From Mycolicibacterium iranicum (lineage in GTDB: Bacteria > Actinomycetota > Actinomycetes > Mycobacteriales > Mycobacteriaceae): DNA of 64,000 nt. The stretch lies in NCBI RefSeq assembly GCF_002101705.1, contig NZ_LQPC01000002.1, forward strand, positions 124,001 through 188,000, written 5' to 3'. This document shows positions 39,977 to 50,104 of this stretch, piece after piece (position 1 is the first letter of the stretch; each line of letters begins with the position of its first letter). The position numbers were made by a program, and so were the translations under genes. Below the pieces are notes generated by a model that saw nothing but the letters and a program-made list of their open reading frames with translations, was not told where the DNA came from and searched no databases.

Positions 39977-41013
39977 GGATGACCAACGGGAGGACGACGA
40001 ACATGAAACGCAGCGTGACGGTGTTGGCGGCACTGGTGCTCACCGGGGCAGCGGCAACAGCCTGTGGCGGCAGGCAGGATGCGCCTGCCGCCGATTCCGG
40101 TGGCGAGATCACCTGCGAGGTGGGCTCCGATACGCGGGTCAGCATTGCCACAGGAAATTCGACCGGCGTGTACTTCTCGCTCGGAAATGCCTACGCCGAA
40201 CAGATTTCGGCCGCCACCAACGGCACTGTGAAGGCGACCGCAGCGGAGACGGGTGCGTCGGTGCAGAACATCGAACAATTGGTCGCGGGCAGCTACCAGG
40301 TCGCGTTCTCGCTCGCCGACACCGCATCTGACGCCATCGAAGGCACCGGTAGCTTCGACGGCAAAGAGCAGCCGATACAGGCGATTTCGCGCATCTACCC
40401 CAACTACACCCAGGTCGTCGTCCGCAAGGACAGCGGCATCACGTCGCTCGCCGACATGCGGGGCAAGCGCGTGTCGACAGGATCGCCGGGCTCCGGTACC
40501 GAGGTCATCGCCAACCGGCTGCTCGAAACCGCGGGCCTGAACCCTCAGTCCGACGTCGCCGCGCAACGGCTCGACCTGACCAAGACCGTCGACGGAATGA
40601 AGGACGGGTCGATCGACGCGCTGTTCTGGTCCGGCGGTCTGCCGACACCGGGCATCACGGATCTGTTCACCTCGATCGGCAACGATGTCAGCTTCATCGA
40701 CATCACCTCGCAGCTGGGCCCGATGGCCGAGATCAGCCCCGCCTACGAGGAAGGTCTCATCCCGGCTGCGACCTACCAGCTGCCGTCCGACGTACCGACG
40801 ATTGTCGTGCCCAACATGCTCCTGGTGCGCAACGACCTCGATGCCAATCTGGCGTGCGTGCTGACCAAGACGCTGTTCGAGAAGCAGCCTGAGCTGGCCA
40901 AGGTCGTCGGCGCGGCCAAAGGCATCACGCTGGAGAACGCGCGCAACACCGATCCCGTCCCGCTGAACCGCGGCGCCGAGCTCGCCCTCGACGAGCTGAA
41001 CGCCCCGAAATAG
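39973..41013 (+). CDS. TAXI-family TRAP solute-binding lipoprotein
   Basis: About 346 residues. The second in-frame ATG (40003) precedes KRSVTVLAALVLTGAAATAC, a lipoprotein signal with the lipobox ATAC. The mature protein has the TAXI pattern: VSIATGNSTGVYFSLGNAY near its start, ASVQNIEQLVAGSYQVAFSL, RKDSGITSLADMRGKRVSTG and GSGTEVIANRLL. It captures the substrate for the fused permease. ATG 39973 overlaps the permease stop; GAGGAG is upstream of it and GGGAGG is upstream of the ATG at 40003, so either may be used. The substrate is unknown, although TAXI proteins often bind glutamate or other dicarboxylates. Confidence 0.87.
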   Translation: MRMTNGRTTNMKRSVTVLAALVLTGAAATACGGRQDAPAADSGGEITCEVGSDTRVSIATGNSTGVYFSLGNAYAEQISAATNGTVKATAAETGASVQNIEQLVAGSYQVAFSLADTASDAIEGTGSFDGKEQPIQAISRIYPNYTQVVVRKDSGITSLADMRGKRVSTGSPGSGTEVIANRLLETAGLNPQSDVAAQRLDLTKTVDGMKDGSIDALFWSGGLPTPGITDLFTSIGNDVSFIDITSQLGPMAEISPAYEEGLIPAATYQLPSDVPTIVVPNMLLVRNDLDANLACVLTKTLFEKQPELAKVVGAAKGITLENARNTDPVPLNRGAELALDELNAPK

Positions 41014-41140
41014 CTCTCAGGTGGATCTCTCCGCACCGCGCCTGGTGCGAGCCGCGGTCGCGCAGCATTGCGTTTGCTGTAATGACTGCTGTGGAATTGT
41101 TGCGAGTTAGCTGTGTTTTTTGCGGCGCAGTGTGAGACGG

Positions 41141-41168
41141 TTGACATCGCAACTAGACCACCTTGTAC
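41141..41168 (+). promoter_or_regulatory. Candidate promoter of the small secreted protein gene
   Basis: A consensus -35 TTGACA at 41141-41146 is followed after 16 bases by TTGTAC (41163-41168), which is a weak -10. It lies just upstream of the ATG at 41190. The -35 match is exact, but the -10 is poor, so the call is tentative. Confidence 0.3.
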
Positions 41169-41189
41169 CCGACCCCAGGGAGTGTCCGA

Positions 41190-41543
41190 ATGAATCGCGC
41201 CCGTACCGCCGTTCTCGCTCGCAGTGCGAAAGCACTTGGGGTGGTGGGGCTCGGCGCATTCGGCGCCATGGCATTTGTCGGGCTCGGTTCGGGCGTGGCC
41301 GGAGCGGACGTCGAAGAAGTCGCCCCGGGACCCATCGTCACGAGCCGGCAGGCGTCGGAGAACTCGGTGATCCGCATCAACGATCCCGGCGTGGCCCGGG
41401 GAATCTCGGAGGCTCGACTGGGTGAGTCGGGCGTCGTTCACGCGCAGGGAGAGGTCCGCGACAGCACGAAAGCGGTCAACGGAACCCGGTCCCGCCCGTT
41501 CCGCGGCGGTTACGCACCGGGCCCTGCCATCGGCGACTGGTGA
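41190..41543 (+). CDS. Small secreted protein, function unknown
   Basis: 117 residues. A signal peptide (ARSAKALGVVGLGAFGAMAF, cleavage probable after VAGA at about position 38) is followed by a mature region of about 80 residues rich in Arg, Gly, Ser and Glu (DPGVARGISEARLGESGVVH; RSRPFRGGYAPGPAIGDW at the end). No cysteine in the mature part. It does not look like an MmpS protein, although it precedes an mmpL gene on the same strand by about 160 bases. A GGGAG lies ahead of the ATG. Family not recognised. Confidence 0.6.
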   Translation: MNRARTAVLARSAKALGVVGLGAFGAMAFVGLGSGVAGADVEEVAPGPIVTSRQASENSVIRINDPGVARGISEARLGESGVVHAQGEVRDSTKAVNGTRSRPFRGGYAPGPAIGDW

Positions 41544-41581
41544 TCTGACCCCTTAGGGCCGCAGCTGAAGCTGTGAAAACG

Positions 41582-41602
41582 CTGTCAACCCTCGATTGAC
41601 AG
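41582..41602. promoter_or_regulatory. Perfect inverted repeat overlapping a -35-like element
   Basis: CTGTCAA and TTGACAG, perfect 7-bp arms separated by CCCTCGA. The right arm contains an exact TTGACA, so a protein bound here would compete with RNA polymerase at a promoter reading towards mmpL. It could alternatively form a hairpin at the end of the upstream transcript. Confidence 0.45.
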
Positions 41603-41632
41603 TGAATGTTTTGACGGGCTACATGTATGACA

Positions 41633-41653
41633 CGTGACACACCATGTGTCACG
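41633..41653. promoter_or_regulatory. 21-bp palindromic operator upstream of mmpL
   Basis: Perfect 8-bp arms CGTGACAC and GTGTCACG around ACCAT. A further TGACAC half site precedes it at 41628-41633, so there are three half sites in 26 bases. The site lies 50-70 bases ahead of the mmpL start. The layout is that of a TetR or similar dimer-binding operator, but no regulator gene is adjacent. Confidence 0.6.
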
Positions 41654-41702
41654 CGGGCCGCTGTTTTTGCGGCGGATGTCAGCCTGATCGGGGGCGGTGG
41701 TA

Positions 41703-44549
41703 GTGGCGCATGCCGGGCGGTCCGGGATCGGCAGGGTCATCCGCATGCTGGCGCTGCCCATCATCCTGGGCTGGATCGCGCTGACCGTCGTCACGAACGT
41801 CGCGGTTCCGTCGCTCGAAAAGGTCGGTGAGGAACACACCGTCGGATTGAGCGCCCAGGACGCCCCGTCCCTGGTGTCGATGAAGCGCATCGGCGCGGAC
41901 TTCCAGGAGTTCGACTCCGATAGCAGCGCGATGATCGTCATCGAAGGCGAACAGCCTCTCGGTGACGCCGCGCACCGCTATTACGACGAACTGATCGACA
42001 AGCTCGAAGCCGACACCGAGAACGTCCAGCACGTCGCCGACTTCTGGGGCGACCCGCTGACGGCCTCCGGCGCGCAGAGCACCGACGGCCTGGCCGCCTA
42101 CGTGCAGGTCTACCTCCACGGCAATCAGGGGGAGCCCCGCGCCAACGAGGCCGTTGCCGCGCTTCGCGCGATTGTCGCCGAGGTACCCGCGCCGCAGGGC
42201 GTGAAGGCCTATGTGACCGGTGGCGCACCCCTGATCGCCGATCAGCACAGCGCCGGTGACAAGAGCATCTTCCGGGTCACGATGATCACCTTCGGCGTCA
42301 TCATCGTGATGCTGCTCCTCGTCTACCGGTCGGTGGCGACGATGATCCTGACGCTGCTGATGGTATTCGTGGAGCTCGGCGCGGCCCGAGGAATGGTTGC
42401 GTTGCTGGCCGACAACGAAGTCATCGGTCTGTCGACCTTCGCGGTCAGCCTGCTGACATTGATGGTGATTGCCGCCGGAACCGACTACGCCATCTTCGCG
42501 ATCGGCCGCTACCAGGAAGCCCGGGGAGCGGGCGAGGACCGTGAAACCGCCTACTACACGATGTTTCGCGGCACCGCGCACGTCGTCCTCGGATCGGGGC
42601 TGACCATCGCAGGGGCGATGCTGTGTCTGAGCTTCACCCGGTTGCCGTACTTCCAGACGATGGGCGTGCCCTGCGCGGTCGGCACTCTCGTCGCTGTTCT
42701 CGCGGCGCTGACCCTGGGCCCCGCGGTGATCGTGATCGGCAGCCGTTTTGGGCTGTTCGAGCCCAAGAGAGCGATCAGTTCCCGCGGCTGGCGGCGTATC
42801 GGCGTCTCTGTGGTGCGCTGGCCCGGCCCCGTGCTGGCCGCGACGATCGCGCTGGCGCTGGTCGGCCTCGTGACGCTGCCGGGGTATAAGACGAATTACG
42901 ATGCCCGCGACTACCTTCCGGCGGATGTGCCCGCCAGCATCGGGTACAGCGTCGCAGACCGGCATTTCGGCACCGCCCGGATGAATCCCGAGCTGCTCAT
43001 GGTCGAAAGCGACCACGATCTGCGCAATCCGGCGGATTTCCTCGTCATCGACAAGATCGCGAAGGCCATCTTCCGGGTGCCCGGAGTGGCGCGGGTGCAG
43101 ACGATCACCCGGCCTGACGGCAAGCCGATCAAGCACACCAGCATCCCGTTCCAGATGAGCATGCGTAGCACGACGAGCCAGCTCAACGAGAAGTACATGC
43201 AGGACCGGATGGCCGACATGCTGGTCCAGGCTGACACGATGCAAACCAACATCGACGTGATGACGCGGATGTCGGATCTGATGACCCAGATGTCGGCGGT
43301 CACCCACAGCATGGTCGAGAAGACGAAAGCCACCGCGGTCGACATCGTGCAATTGCGGGACCAGATCGCCAATCTCGACGACTTCATTCGCCCGATCCGC
43401 AACTACCTCTACTGGGAACCGCACTGTTACAACATTCCGGTGTGCTGGTCCATGCGGGCGATCTTCGACACCCTCGACGGCATCAATCCGTTGACCGACG
43501 ACATCGTGGCACTGGTGCCCGAGCTCGAACGTTTGGATGCGTTGATGCCGCAGCTGATCGCGCTGCTGCCCAGTCAGATCGAGACGATGCGTTCCATGCA
43601 GGGCATGATGCTGCGGCAGTACCAGACGCAGAAGGGGCAACTGGATCAGAACGCCGCGATGTCGGAGGATTCCGACGCCATGGGGGAGGCGTTCGACGAC
43701 TCGATGAACGACGACTCGTTCTATCTGCCGCCCGAAGCCTTCGACAACGACGACTTCAAGCGTGGCATGGAGAACTTCATCTCACCCGACGGCAAGTCGG
43801 TGCGCTTCATCATCAGCCACGAGGGCGATCCGGCGACGGTGGAGGGTATCTCGCGTGTCGTGCCGATCAAGACTGCGGCCAAGGAAGCGATCAAGGGCAC
43901 CCCGCTGGAAGGATCGACGGTCTACCTCGCGGGCACCGCGGCCACCTACAAGGACATGCGCGACGGCGCCTTCTACGACCTGATCATCGCCGGAATCGCC
44001 GCGGTCACACTGATTTTCGTCATCATGCTGGTCATCACGCGCAGCGTGGTCGCCGCCGCGGTGATCGTCGGCACCGTGCTGCTCTCGCTGGGCGCCTCGT
44101 TCGGCCTGTCCGTCCTGCTCTGGCAGCACATCGTGGGGCTCGAACTGCACTGGATGGTCCTGCCGATGTCGGTGATCCTCTTGCTGGCCGTGGGTTCGGA
44201 CTACAACCTGCTGTTGGTGTCGCGTTTCAAGGAAGAGCTGTCCGGCGGTTTGAAGACGGGCATCATCCGCTCCATGGCAGGCACCGGCTCGGTGGTGACC
44301 TCCGCCGGGCTGGTATTCGCCTTCACCATGGCGACATTCGCCTTCAGCGACCTGAAGGTGATGGCCCAGGTCGGTTCCACGATCGCCCTCGGCCTGCTGT
44401 TCGACACACTGATCGTGCGTTCGTTCATGACGCCGGCCGTTGCTGCGCTTCTCGGCCGGTGGTTCTGGTGGCCGCAGAAGATCCGCAGCCAGGCGTCGTT
44501 GCGGCGGCTGGCCAGGATCCGTCCGGAGTCCGCTACCGCGACGCGCTGA
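41703..44549 (+). CDS. MmpL-family RND transporter
   Basis: About 948 residues with twelve transmembrane helices: one near the N-terminus, five about 190-390, one about 400-420 and five about 760-940, with two large extracytoplasmic domains. The proton-relay Asp-Tyr pairs of MmpL proteins are present in [18 protein letters not shown] and [18 protein letters not shown]. MmpL proteins export lipids and siderophores to the cell envelope. Candidate starts are GTG 41697 and GTG 41703. No MmpS subunit gene is beside it; the nearest upstream gene encodes an unrelated small secreted protein. Its 3' end overlaps the HAD gene on the opposite strand by 17 bases. Cargo cannot be predicted from the window. 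Confidence 0.92.
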   Translation: MAHAGRSGIGRVIRMLALPIILGWIALTVVTNVAVPSLEKVGEEHTVGLSAQDAPSLVSMKRIGADFQEFDSDSSAMIVIEGEQPLGDAAHRYYDELIDKLEADTENVQHVADFWGDPLTASGAQSTDGLAAYVQVYLHGNQGEPRANEAVAALRAIVAEVPAPQGVKAYVTGGAPLIADQHSAGDKSIFRVTMITFGVIIVMLLLVYRSVATMILTLLMVFVELGAARGMVALLADNEVIGLSTFAVSLLTLMVIAAGTDYAIFAIGRYQEARGAGEDRETAYYTMFRGTAHVVLGSGLTIAGAMLCLSFTRLPYFQTMGVPCAVGTLVAVLAALTLGPAVIVIGSRFGLFEPKRAISSRGWRRIGVSVVRWPGPVLAATIALALVGLVTLPGYKTNYDARDYLPADVPASIGYSVADRHFGTARMNPELLMVESDHDLRNPADFLVIDKIAKAIFRVPGVARVQTITRPDGKPIKHTSIPFQMSMRSTTSQLNEKYMQDRMADMLVQADTMQTNIDVMTRMSDLMTQMSAVTHSMVEKTKATAVDIVQLRDQIANLDDFIRPIRNYLYWEPHCYNIPVCWSMRAIFDTLDGINPLTDDIVALVPELERLDALMPQLIALLPSQIETMRSMQGMMLRQYQTQKGQLDQNAAMSEDSDAMGEAFDDSMNDDSFYLPPEAFDNDDFKRGMENFISPDGKSVRFIISHEGDPATVEGISRVVPIKTAAKEAIKGTPLEGSTVYLAGTAATYKDMRDGAFYDLIIAGIAAVTLIFVIMLVITRSVVAAAVIVGTVLLSLGASFGLSVLLWQHIVGLELHWMVLPMSVILLLAVGSDYNLLLVSRFKEELSGGLKTGIIRSMAGTGSVVTSAGLVFAFTMATFAFSDLKVMAQVGSTIALGLLFDTLIVRSFMTPAVAALLGRWFWWPQKIRSQASLRRLARIRPESATATR

Positions 44550-45231
44550 GCCGCGCCGCCAGCTCGTCGATCTGGGTGGCGCCCAGCTTCGCCAGCAGGT
44601 CTCCCGGATCCTCGAAGACGTCGGAAGCGCCGGCTTCGAGAAGCTCACCGCGCGAAACACCGCCGCTCAGGACGGCGATCGACGGCACGCCTGCCCGTCG
44701 TGCCGCCTCGCAGTCCCACACCGCGTCGCCCACGAAGACGGCGTCCTGCGCCGATACCCCGGCCCGATCGAGTGCAACCTCGACGATGTCGGGCTTGGGC
44801 TTGGCGGTGTCGACGTCCTTCGAGGACGTCACCGCCGAAACGATGTCGTCGCAGTCGAGAACCTTGCGCAGCATTGCCAATTCGTCTTCGGGAGCCGAAG
44901 TTGCGAGCACCACCTGCAGACCTTTGAGGGCGACCCAGCGAAGCAGATCCCGGGCACCGGGCAGGGGAGCGAGCAGAGCCGAGTTCTCTTTGTAGAACCT
45001 GCTGTGCCCGTCCTTGAGCCGGTCGAGAACGTCTTGTCCGGCGTCCTCGGCCAGTGTGCGCACCAGCGTGGTGCCGTCCATGCCGATGCAACGGTGGATG
45101 CGCCAGCTACTGACGGGCAACCCTTCCTCGTCGAAGGCGCGCAGCCAGGCGTGGACGTGTAGGTAATTCGAATCGACGAGGGTGCCGTCGATGTCGAACA
45201 GAATTGCAGGACTGGGCTTTTCAGTGCTCAC
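44533..45231 (-). CDS. HAD-superfamily phosphatase
   Basis: 232 residues. All HAD motifs are visible: motif [12 protein letters not shown], motif [11 protein letters not shown] (Thr/Ser), motif III Lys in KPKPD, motif [18 protein letters not shown]. The helical cap lies between motif I and II ([14 protein letters not shown] onward), placing it in subfamily I, with phosphoglycolate phosphatases and beta-phosphoglucomutase as relatives; substrate unknown. Start is GTG 45231; the gene for a Gly-rich lipoprotein on the same strand ends the other side of it. Confidence 0.85.
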   Translation of the reverse strand: MSTEKPSPAILFDIDGTLVDSNYLHVHAWLRAFDEEGLPVSSWRIHRCIGMDGTTLVRTLAEDAGQDVLDRLKDGHSRFYKENSALLAPLPGARDLLRWVALKGLQVVLATSAPEDELAMLRKVLDCDDIVSAVTSSKDVDTAKPKPDIVEVALDRAGVSAQDAVFVGDAVWDCEAARRAGVPSIAVLSGGVSRGELLEAGASDVFEDPGDLLAKLGATQIDELAARLSASR

Positions 45232-45237
45232 GCCGGG

Positions 45238-45693
45238 TCAGGGGACCGGGATGTTGACGGTCGGCCCGCCTGGAATCGATACACCGCCTCCGCCGGGTCC
45301 GCCGCTGCCGGTGGGGCCGCCGGGGATCGAGCCGCCGCCTCCGCCGGGGCCGCCGCTGCCGGTGGGACCGCCGGGGATCGAGCCGCCGCCTCCCTCAGGT
45401 CCGCCGCCGCCGGTGGGGCCACCGGGGATCGAGCCGCCGCCTCCCTCAGGTCCGCCACTGCCGGTGGGGCCGCCGGGGATCGAGCCGCCGCCGCCGGGTT
45501 CGGTTGACGGTGCGGGCGCCGGCTCTGTCATGGTCGGTGTGGTCGTCGTCGTGGTGGCGCTCGACTCCGAGGTCGTGGTCGTCGATTCGGTGGACTCGCC
45601 GCCGCCGTCGTCGCCGCCTCCGCATCCGACGGCGAGCAGCATCAGTGCCGCCGCGCCCGAAGAGAGCAACGTCCTTTTCGCATGAGAATTCAT
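45238..45693 (-). CDS. Lipoprotein with five Gly/Pro-rich 17-residue repeats
   Basis: 151 residues. A signal peptide (AKRTLLSSGAAALMLLAVGC) ends in a lipobox AVGC, so the protein is a membrane-anchored lipoprotein. Next is a Thr/Ser/Glu-rich stalk (ESTTTTSESSATTTTTTP), then five copies of a unit close to EGGGGSIPGGPTGSGGP, ending VNIPVP. The structure resembles collagen- or elastin-like low-complexity chains and has no enzymatic domain; a wall-spanning spacer or attachment role is inference. The ATG at 45693 is chosen because it places the signal peptide at the start. Confidence 0.75.
   Translation of the reverse strand: MNSHAKRTLLSSGAAALMLLAVGCGGGDDGGGESTESTTTTSESSATTTTTTPTMTEPAPAPSTEPGGGGSIPGGPTGSGGPEGGGGSIPGGPTGGGGPEGGGGSIPGGPTGSGGPGGGGGSIPGGPTGSGGPGGGGVSIPGGPTVNIPVP
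45268..45510. repeat. 51-bp tandem coding repeats (about five units)
   Basis: The GATC within the unit recurs at 45325, 45376, 45427 and 45478, exactly 51 bases apart, with a diverged unit at the left end. Each unit encodes 17 residues. Near-identity of the DNA, including synonymous positions, indicates recent slippage or recombination, so copy number may vary between strains. Confidence 0.85.
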
Positions 45694-45766
45694 GAATTCA
45701 CCTGACTGTCGAGGAACTCCACGCAGGTACCCAGGTACGAATGGCTCAAACGTGTGCCAGCGGACG

Positions 45767-46783
45767 CTACTCGTCCGCGCAGGCGCCCTCGGACGACGAA
45801 TCCTGCGCGTCACCTGCAGACGCATCATCGCTGCCGGCATCAGCCGATGGCGAGTCGTCGGGTGCGGGTGCCGCTTGCGCCGATTCCACCGAATCGGATT
45901 CCGTCGCGTCTTCCTGGGGCGATTCATCGACGTCCGACGAAGACTCGGCGGGTTCCGCTTCTGCAGGAGGGTCCTCCGAGGCCGTCGGCGACGAAGGTGA
46001 ATCCGATGCGTGATTCACCGGCGGGGGCGCCGCGGCGGCTCCCAGGTCCCGAGTGTCTGGATCGGCGCCGGGCGACGCGGGCGCGGCAATCGTGTCGCCG
46101 ATCTCTTGCAATGACTCGATCAGAAACGACACCGGCCCGGTCAGCTGATCGCTGACAGGCTCTTCGGCCACCGGCGCGAGAAACCCGAAATAGTCGTCGC
46201 TGATGCCGTCGACCCGGCCGTTGAGTACTCCGTCCACGATTCGTGCCGGAAGATTCGTGGCCGCACTGGCCGCGCCGACGACGTCCAGATCGAGGAGCGA
46301 GTCGACGACATCGCCGACGGTCGATCCCGCCGCCATGACGCCGCTGACAATCGGTAACGCCAATCGGACGACGAGGCTGGCCGTCATCTCGAACGGCTGG
46401 CCACTTCCGACCACCTTGACCAGATTGGTGACAGGCATGGCTATCGAGCGGATGACGGCGTCGACGATCTCGACGACATCACCGCCCTCGACCGCATCGA
46501 CGATGTCTGTCAGTGACGTGTATTGATTCCCGGCGACCGCAGTCACGATCGGCAGTGGCGCGGCAAGGTATTCGCTCAGGCGATCGCCGGCGTTGTCCAG
46601 AGACCGCATCACCACTTGCGGGTAGTAGGCCGTCGGACTCGGTGACGAGTCGATTTCGACTGCCGATGGGGTGATCCGGATGGTGTCGCCGGGCCCAAGT
46701 GGCTCGAACGGAGCCACGGCGACGACGCCCGCGCCAACGACAGCGATCACCGCCGTGGCCCATGGACGTATCGATTTCGCCAT
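45767..46783 (-). CDS. Exported protein with acidic Ser/Asp/Glu-rich tail
   Basis: 338 residues. A signal or anchor helix (WATAVIAVVGAGVVAVAPF) is followed by a helical region of about 200 residues with repeated hydrophobic stretches (LPIVTAVAGNQYTSLTDIVD; IAMPVTNLVKVVGSG; LPARIVDGVLNGRVDG), then a 100-residue tail dominated by Ser, Asp, Glu and Pro. The middle resembles proteins annotated in mycobacteria as GjpA-like outer membrane porins, but I hold this weakly. The acidic tail is low complexity and likely disordered. ATG 46783 follows a GGGGG-type ribosome site; a GTG directly precedes it. Confidence 0.6.
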   Translation of the reverse strand: MAKSIRPWATAVIAVVGAGVVAVAPFEPLGPGDTIRITPSAVEIDSSPSPTAYYPQVVMRSLDNAGDRLSEYLAAPLPIVTAVAGNQYTSLTDIVDAVEGGDVVEIVDAVIRSIAMPVTNLVKVVGSGQPFEMTASLVVRLALPIVSGVMAAGSTVGDVVDSLLDLDVVGAASAATNLPARIVDGVLNGRVDGISDDYFGFLAPVAEEPVSDQLTGPVSFLIESLQEIGDTIAAPASPGADPDTRDLGAAAAPPPVNHASDSPSSPTASEDPPAEAEPAESSSDVDESPQEDATESDSVESAQAAPAPDDSPSADAGSDDASAGDAQDSSSEGACADE

Positions 46784-46981
46784 CACGCACCCCCAGAATC
46801 GATCACCTGGGCGCTGCCACGCAGCGGCCCTGGGCGATCAGTCCCTAAAAATAGCTCATCCGCAGGTCAGAGCGAGATGCTTTACCGCGTGTCGGGTATC
46901 GGCGAGTTCACGGCGTCGCTACGCACCGAGCCGTTGGGTAACGTTCCGTGCCATGACCGCCACTGCGATCAGGATGACCCG

Positions 46982-47917
<936 letters not shown>

Positions 47918-47923
47918 CCCGTC

Positions 47924-49816
47924 TCAGTGCGCGAACCGGATATCGAATCCTGCTTTTCGAGTGGCCAGTTGCTGCTGCCGCGCAGCGGCGGTGACGTACT
48001 GGGTCGTCGGCGGGAGAACGGCATTCAATGCGGCCAGCGACACCCGTCGCGCGGACACCGTGGGTGTCACCGACGACGTCAAGTCGAGGTCCTGGAACCG
48101 AATCGACACCGTGCCCTTGTTGAACCCGCCCGTCGACACCCAGTTGTAGACGCCGGGGTCGGTCGGCGAGATGACGAACGTGAAGCGGCCGTCCGGATCG
48201 GCGACGGCTTGGGCGTTGTTAAGGCTGGTCTGCTCGTCCCAGTAGTTGTCGGTGATCGTCCAGAGGTTGGTGACGGGCACGGTGAAGTAGCGGGCGTTGC
48301 CCGGTTCGATGGTGACGACCAGAGCCTCGTCATCGGCCAGTTCGAAGTAGCCCGCACTCTGCAGTTGCGTCGCGAGGAACTCCGCGTTGCGCGTCGGATT
48401 CCGTAATTCGTTGGGTTGGACGCGTTCGCCGGTTTCGGCGTCGGTGGTGGCGACCTTGATGTATTTCGACTCCATGCCGAGGCCGAGCGCCATCACGACG
48501 GCGGTGAAAGTGCCACGCACGATCGGCGGCGTTTTCTTCATCGGCGGGATCAATGACACCAGTGCTGTCAGCAGCGGGCTGCGGGTGACCGCCGGCCCCA
48601 GGCCGGGGATCGCGAATCCGCCGAGTTGGCTGAACAGGCTGTCCCGCGGACCCGACAGCCTTTCGATCGCCAGGCTCATCGGGGGCTGGGTTGACCAGTC
48701 CGACAGCGTGTTTCGCACAGCGATCAATGTCGTATCGGGTGTCAGCTGCAGGTGGTTGCGCTGTCCGGGGGCGGCCGCATCGCCGCTGACGGTGATCGTG
48801 AACGAACCGTCAGGCTCGACGAGAAGTTCGCGCCCGCTCAGATTGTCGGCGGTGATGCCCGAAAGTCCGGTCAGCACACTGAAGTTGGTGTCGGCGGGCA
48901 GCTCCCCGGTGAACTGTCCTCTGATCACGTAGGTCGACGTCATGTTGACGCCCATGAAGCGGTAGATCGTGTCGGGGTTGTCGTAGAGGATGCGGGATCC
49001 CTTCACGTCTTTGCCGTACCAGCTGTGCGGGGGTGCGACCTGGGCGACCACGGTTGGCCGCATCGGGTTGAGGAGCTGCTGCTGGAACGCCGCGCCGAGG
49101 GCGTACTCGTCGATCGACCGCCCGAGATGCCAGAAGTTCTTCCAGTCGATACCACCCATTTCGCGGTACTCCCGCTGTGCGGTGGTCAGCCAGCCCGCGG
49201 CAAGCACCAACTTCATCAACTGAACGGGCAATGTCTTCACGGTGCGAGACGCGATCGCTTCCGCTTCGAGCTGCTGCTGGGTCCCCAGGATGCTGGTGGT
49301 CGCCGCGACGGAGACGGTCGCGGTGGCCGCGCTGCTGGTGGGTGCGGTCGCGGTGGCCGCGCTGCTGGTGGACACGGTCTCCGCGGCGATCTCGCGTCGC
49401 AGGGAGACGGTCGTCGACTCCTCCGTGGCGTCGTCGGTCTCGTCGTCGGGTGTGGAGGAGTCTTCGACATCGTCTTTGGTGGTGCGGCGATGGTCGTCGC
49501 CGTCGATTTCGTCCGAGAGGTCCTCGGCATCGGTCTCGTATTCAGGCTCGACATCGGGCTCGGTGTCGTCGGTGTCGGCATCACCGCCGTCGACACCGTC
49601 GCGATCCTCGGCGGCGTCCTGTGTAGTCGCGCCCGCGGTGGCGGAAGTGTCCGCGTCGGTCGTGTCTGCCGCCGCGGCCGAGTCTGAGCTCGACGCGGTG
49701 TCATCGGCGCTCGCTATTGCGGAGCCGTGCGCGAGAGCGGCCCCGATCCCGAGGGCGACGGCAAGCGCCCCGACGCGTCCGATGTACCGGCCGTACAGCG
49801 CAGGCTTGGTTGCCAC
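47924..49816 (-). CDS. Exported DUF1214-type protein with acidic N-terminal region
   Basis: 630 residues. A signal peptide (VGALAVALGIGAALAHGSAI ending ASA) is followed by about 150 residues very rich in Asp, Glu, Thr, Ser and Ala, then a folded part. The C-terminal third carries the DUF1214 pattern (YWDEQTSLNNAQAVADPDG, FVISPTDPGVYNWVSTGGF). Proteins with DUF1254/DUF1214 domains are secreted or cell-wall associated; function unclear. Two imperfect Ala/Thr repeats (TSSAATATAP / TSSAATATVS) occur near 150-170 and are visible as DNA repeats. The GTG at 49816 is the start. Confidence 0.72.
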   Translation of the reverse strand: MATKPALYGRYIGRVGALAVALGIGAALAHGSAIASADDTASSSDSAAAADTTDADTSATAGATTQDAAEDRDGVDGGDADTDDTEPDVEPEYETDAEDLSDEIDGDDHRRTTKDDVEDSSTPDDETDDATEESTTVSLRREIAAETVSTSSAATATAPTSSAATATVSVAATTSILGTQQQLEAEAIASRTVKTLPVQLMKLVLAAGWLTTAQREYREMGGIDWKNFWHLGRSIDEYALGAAFQQQLLNPMRPTVVAQVAPPHSWYGKDVKGSRILYDNPDTIYRFMGVNMTSTYVIRGQFTGELPADTNFSVLTGLSGITADNLSGRELLVEPDGSFTITVSGDAAAPGQRNHLQLTPDTTLIAVRNTLSDWSTQPPMSLAIERLSGPRDSLFSQLGGFAIPGLGPAVTRSPLLTALVSLIPPMKKTPPIVRGTFTAVVMALGLGMESKYIKVATTDAETGERVQPNELRNPTRNAEFLATQLQSAGYFELADDEALVVTIEPGNARYFTVPVTNLWTITDNYWDEQTSLNNAQAVADPDGRFTFVISPTDPGVYNWVSTGGFNKGTVSIRFQDLDLTSSVTPTVSARRVSLAALNAVLPPTTQYVTAAARQQQLATRKAGFDIRFAH

Positions 49817-49879
49817 GTGCAGGCTCCTTCCGTGCGACTGTTCGTACGGTAACCCTGCCGATGCGCCGTGAGCGGCTGT

Positions 49880-50074
49880 TTAGTCCTCGCTGCTGGTGCG
49901 ATCTCGCAGGAAGGTGAGCAGCCGGGGGTCGTCGCTGGTGAACCGCCCGACCTCTTCGCCGCCGTCGCAGGTCAGCAGCGCCACCGTCGCGACGGTGGCC
50001 GTACGACTGAGCACCAGCCAGACGGCTCCGGACTCTTCCCAGCGCTGGAGTTCGGCGGCACGGTCGATGTCCAT
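49880..50074 (-). CDS. Small conserved hypothetical protein
   Basis: 64 residues: an amphipathic start (MDIDRAAELQRWEESGAVW), a beta-like core with alternating hydrophobics (LVLSRTATVATVALLTC), an acidic turn (DGGEEVGRF) and a short C-terminal helix (DPRLLTFLRDR). It resembles a small protein I have seen conserved in mycobacteria, with unknown function. No signal or membrane segment. It is divergent from the next gene by 30 bases. Confidence 0.6.
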   Translation of the reverse strand: MDIDRAAELQRWEESGAVWLVLSRTATVATVALLTCDGGEEVGRFTSDDPRLLTFLRDRTSSED

Positions 50075-50104
50075 TGCCCAACCATGTCACCTAGGCTTTC
50101 GTGA

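Noticed and set aside
41679..43640. 653-codon minus-strand open frame opposite mmpL
   Set aside because: Composition is His/Arg/Gln-rich shadow sequence; the plus strand encodes a complete MmpL with transmembrane helices and GTDY/GSDY motifs.
43442..44995. 517-codon plus-strand frame overlapping the end of mmpL and the HAD gene
   Set aside because: Out of frame with mmpL and rich in Arg; the two real genes explain the region.
45268..45510. CRISPR array
   Set aside because: The repeats are tandem with no spacers and are in frame with a lipoprotein gene. No CRISPR-like repeat-spacer pattern was seen anywhere in the window.
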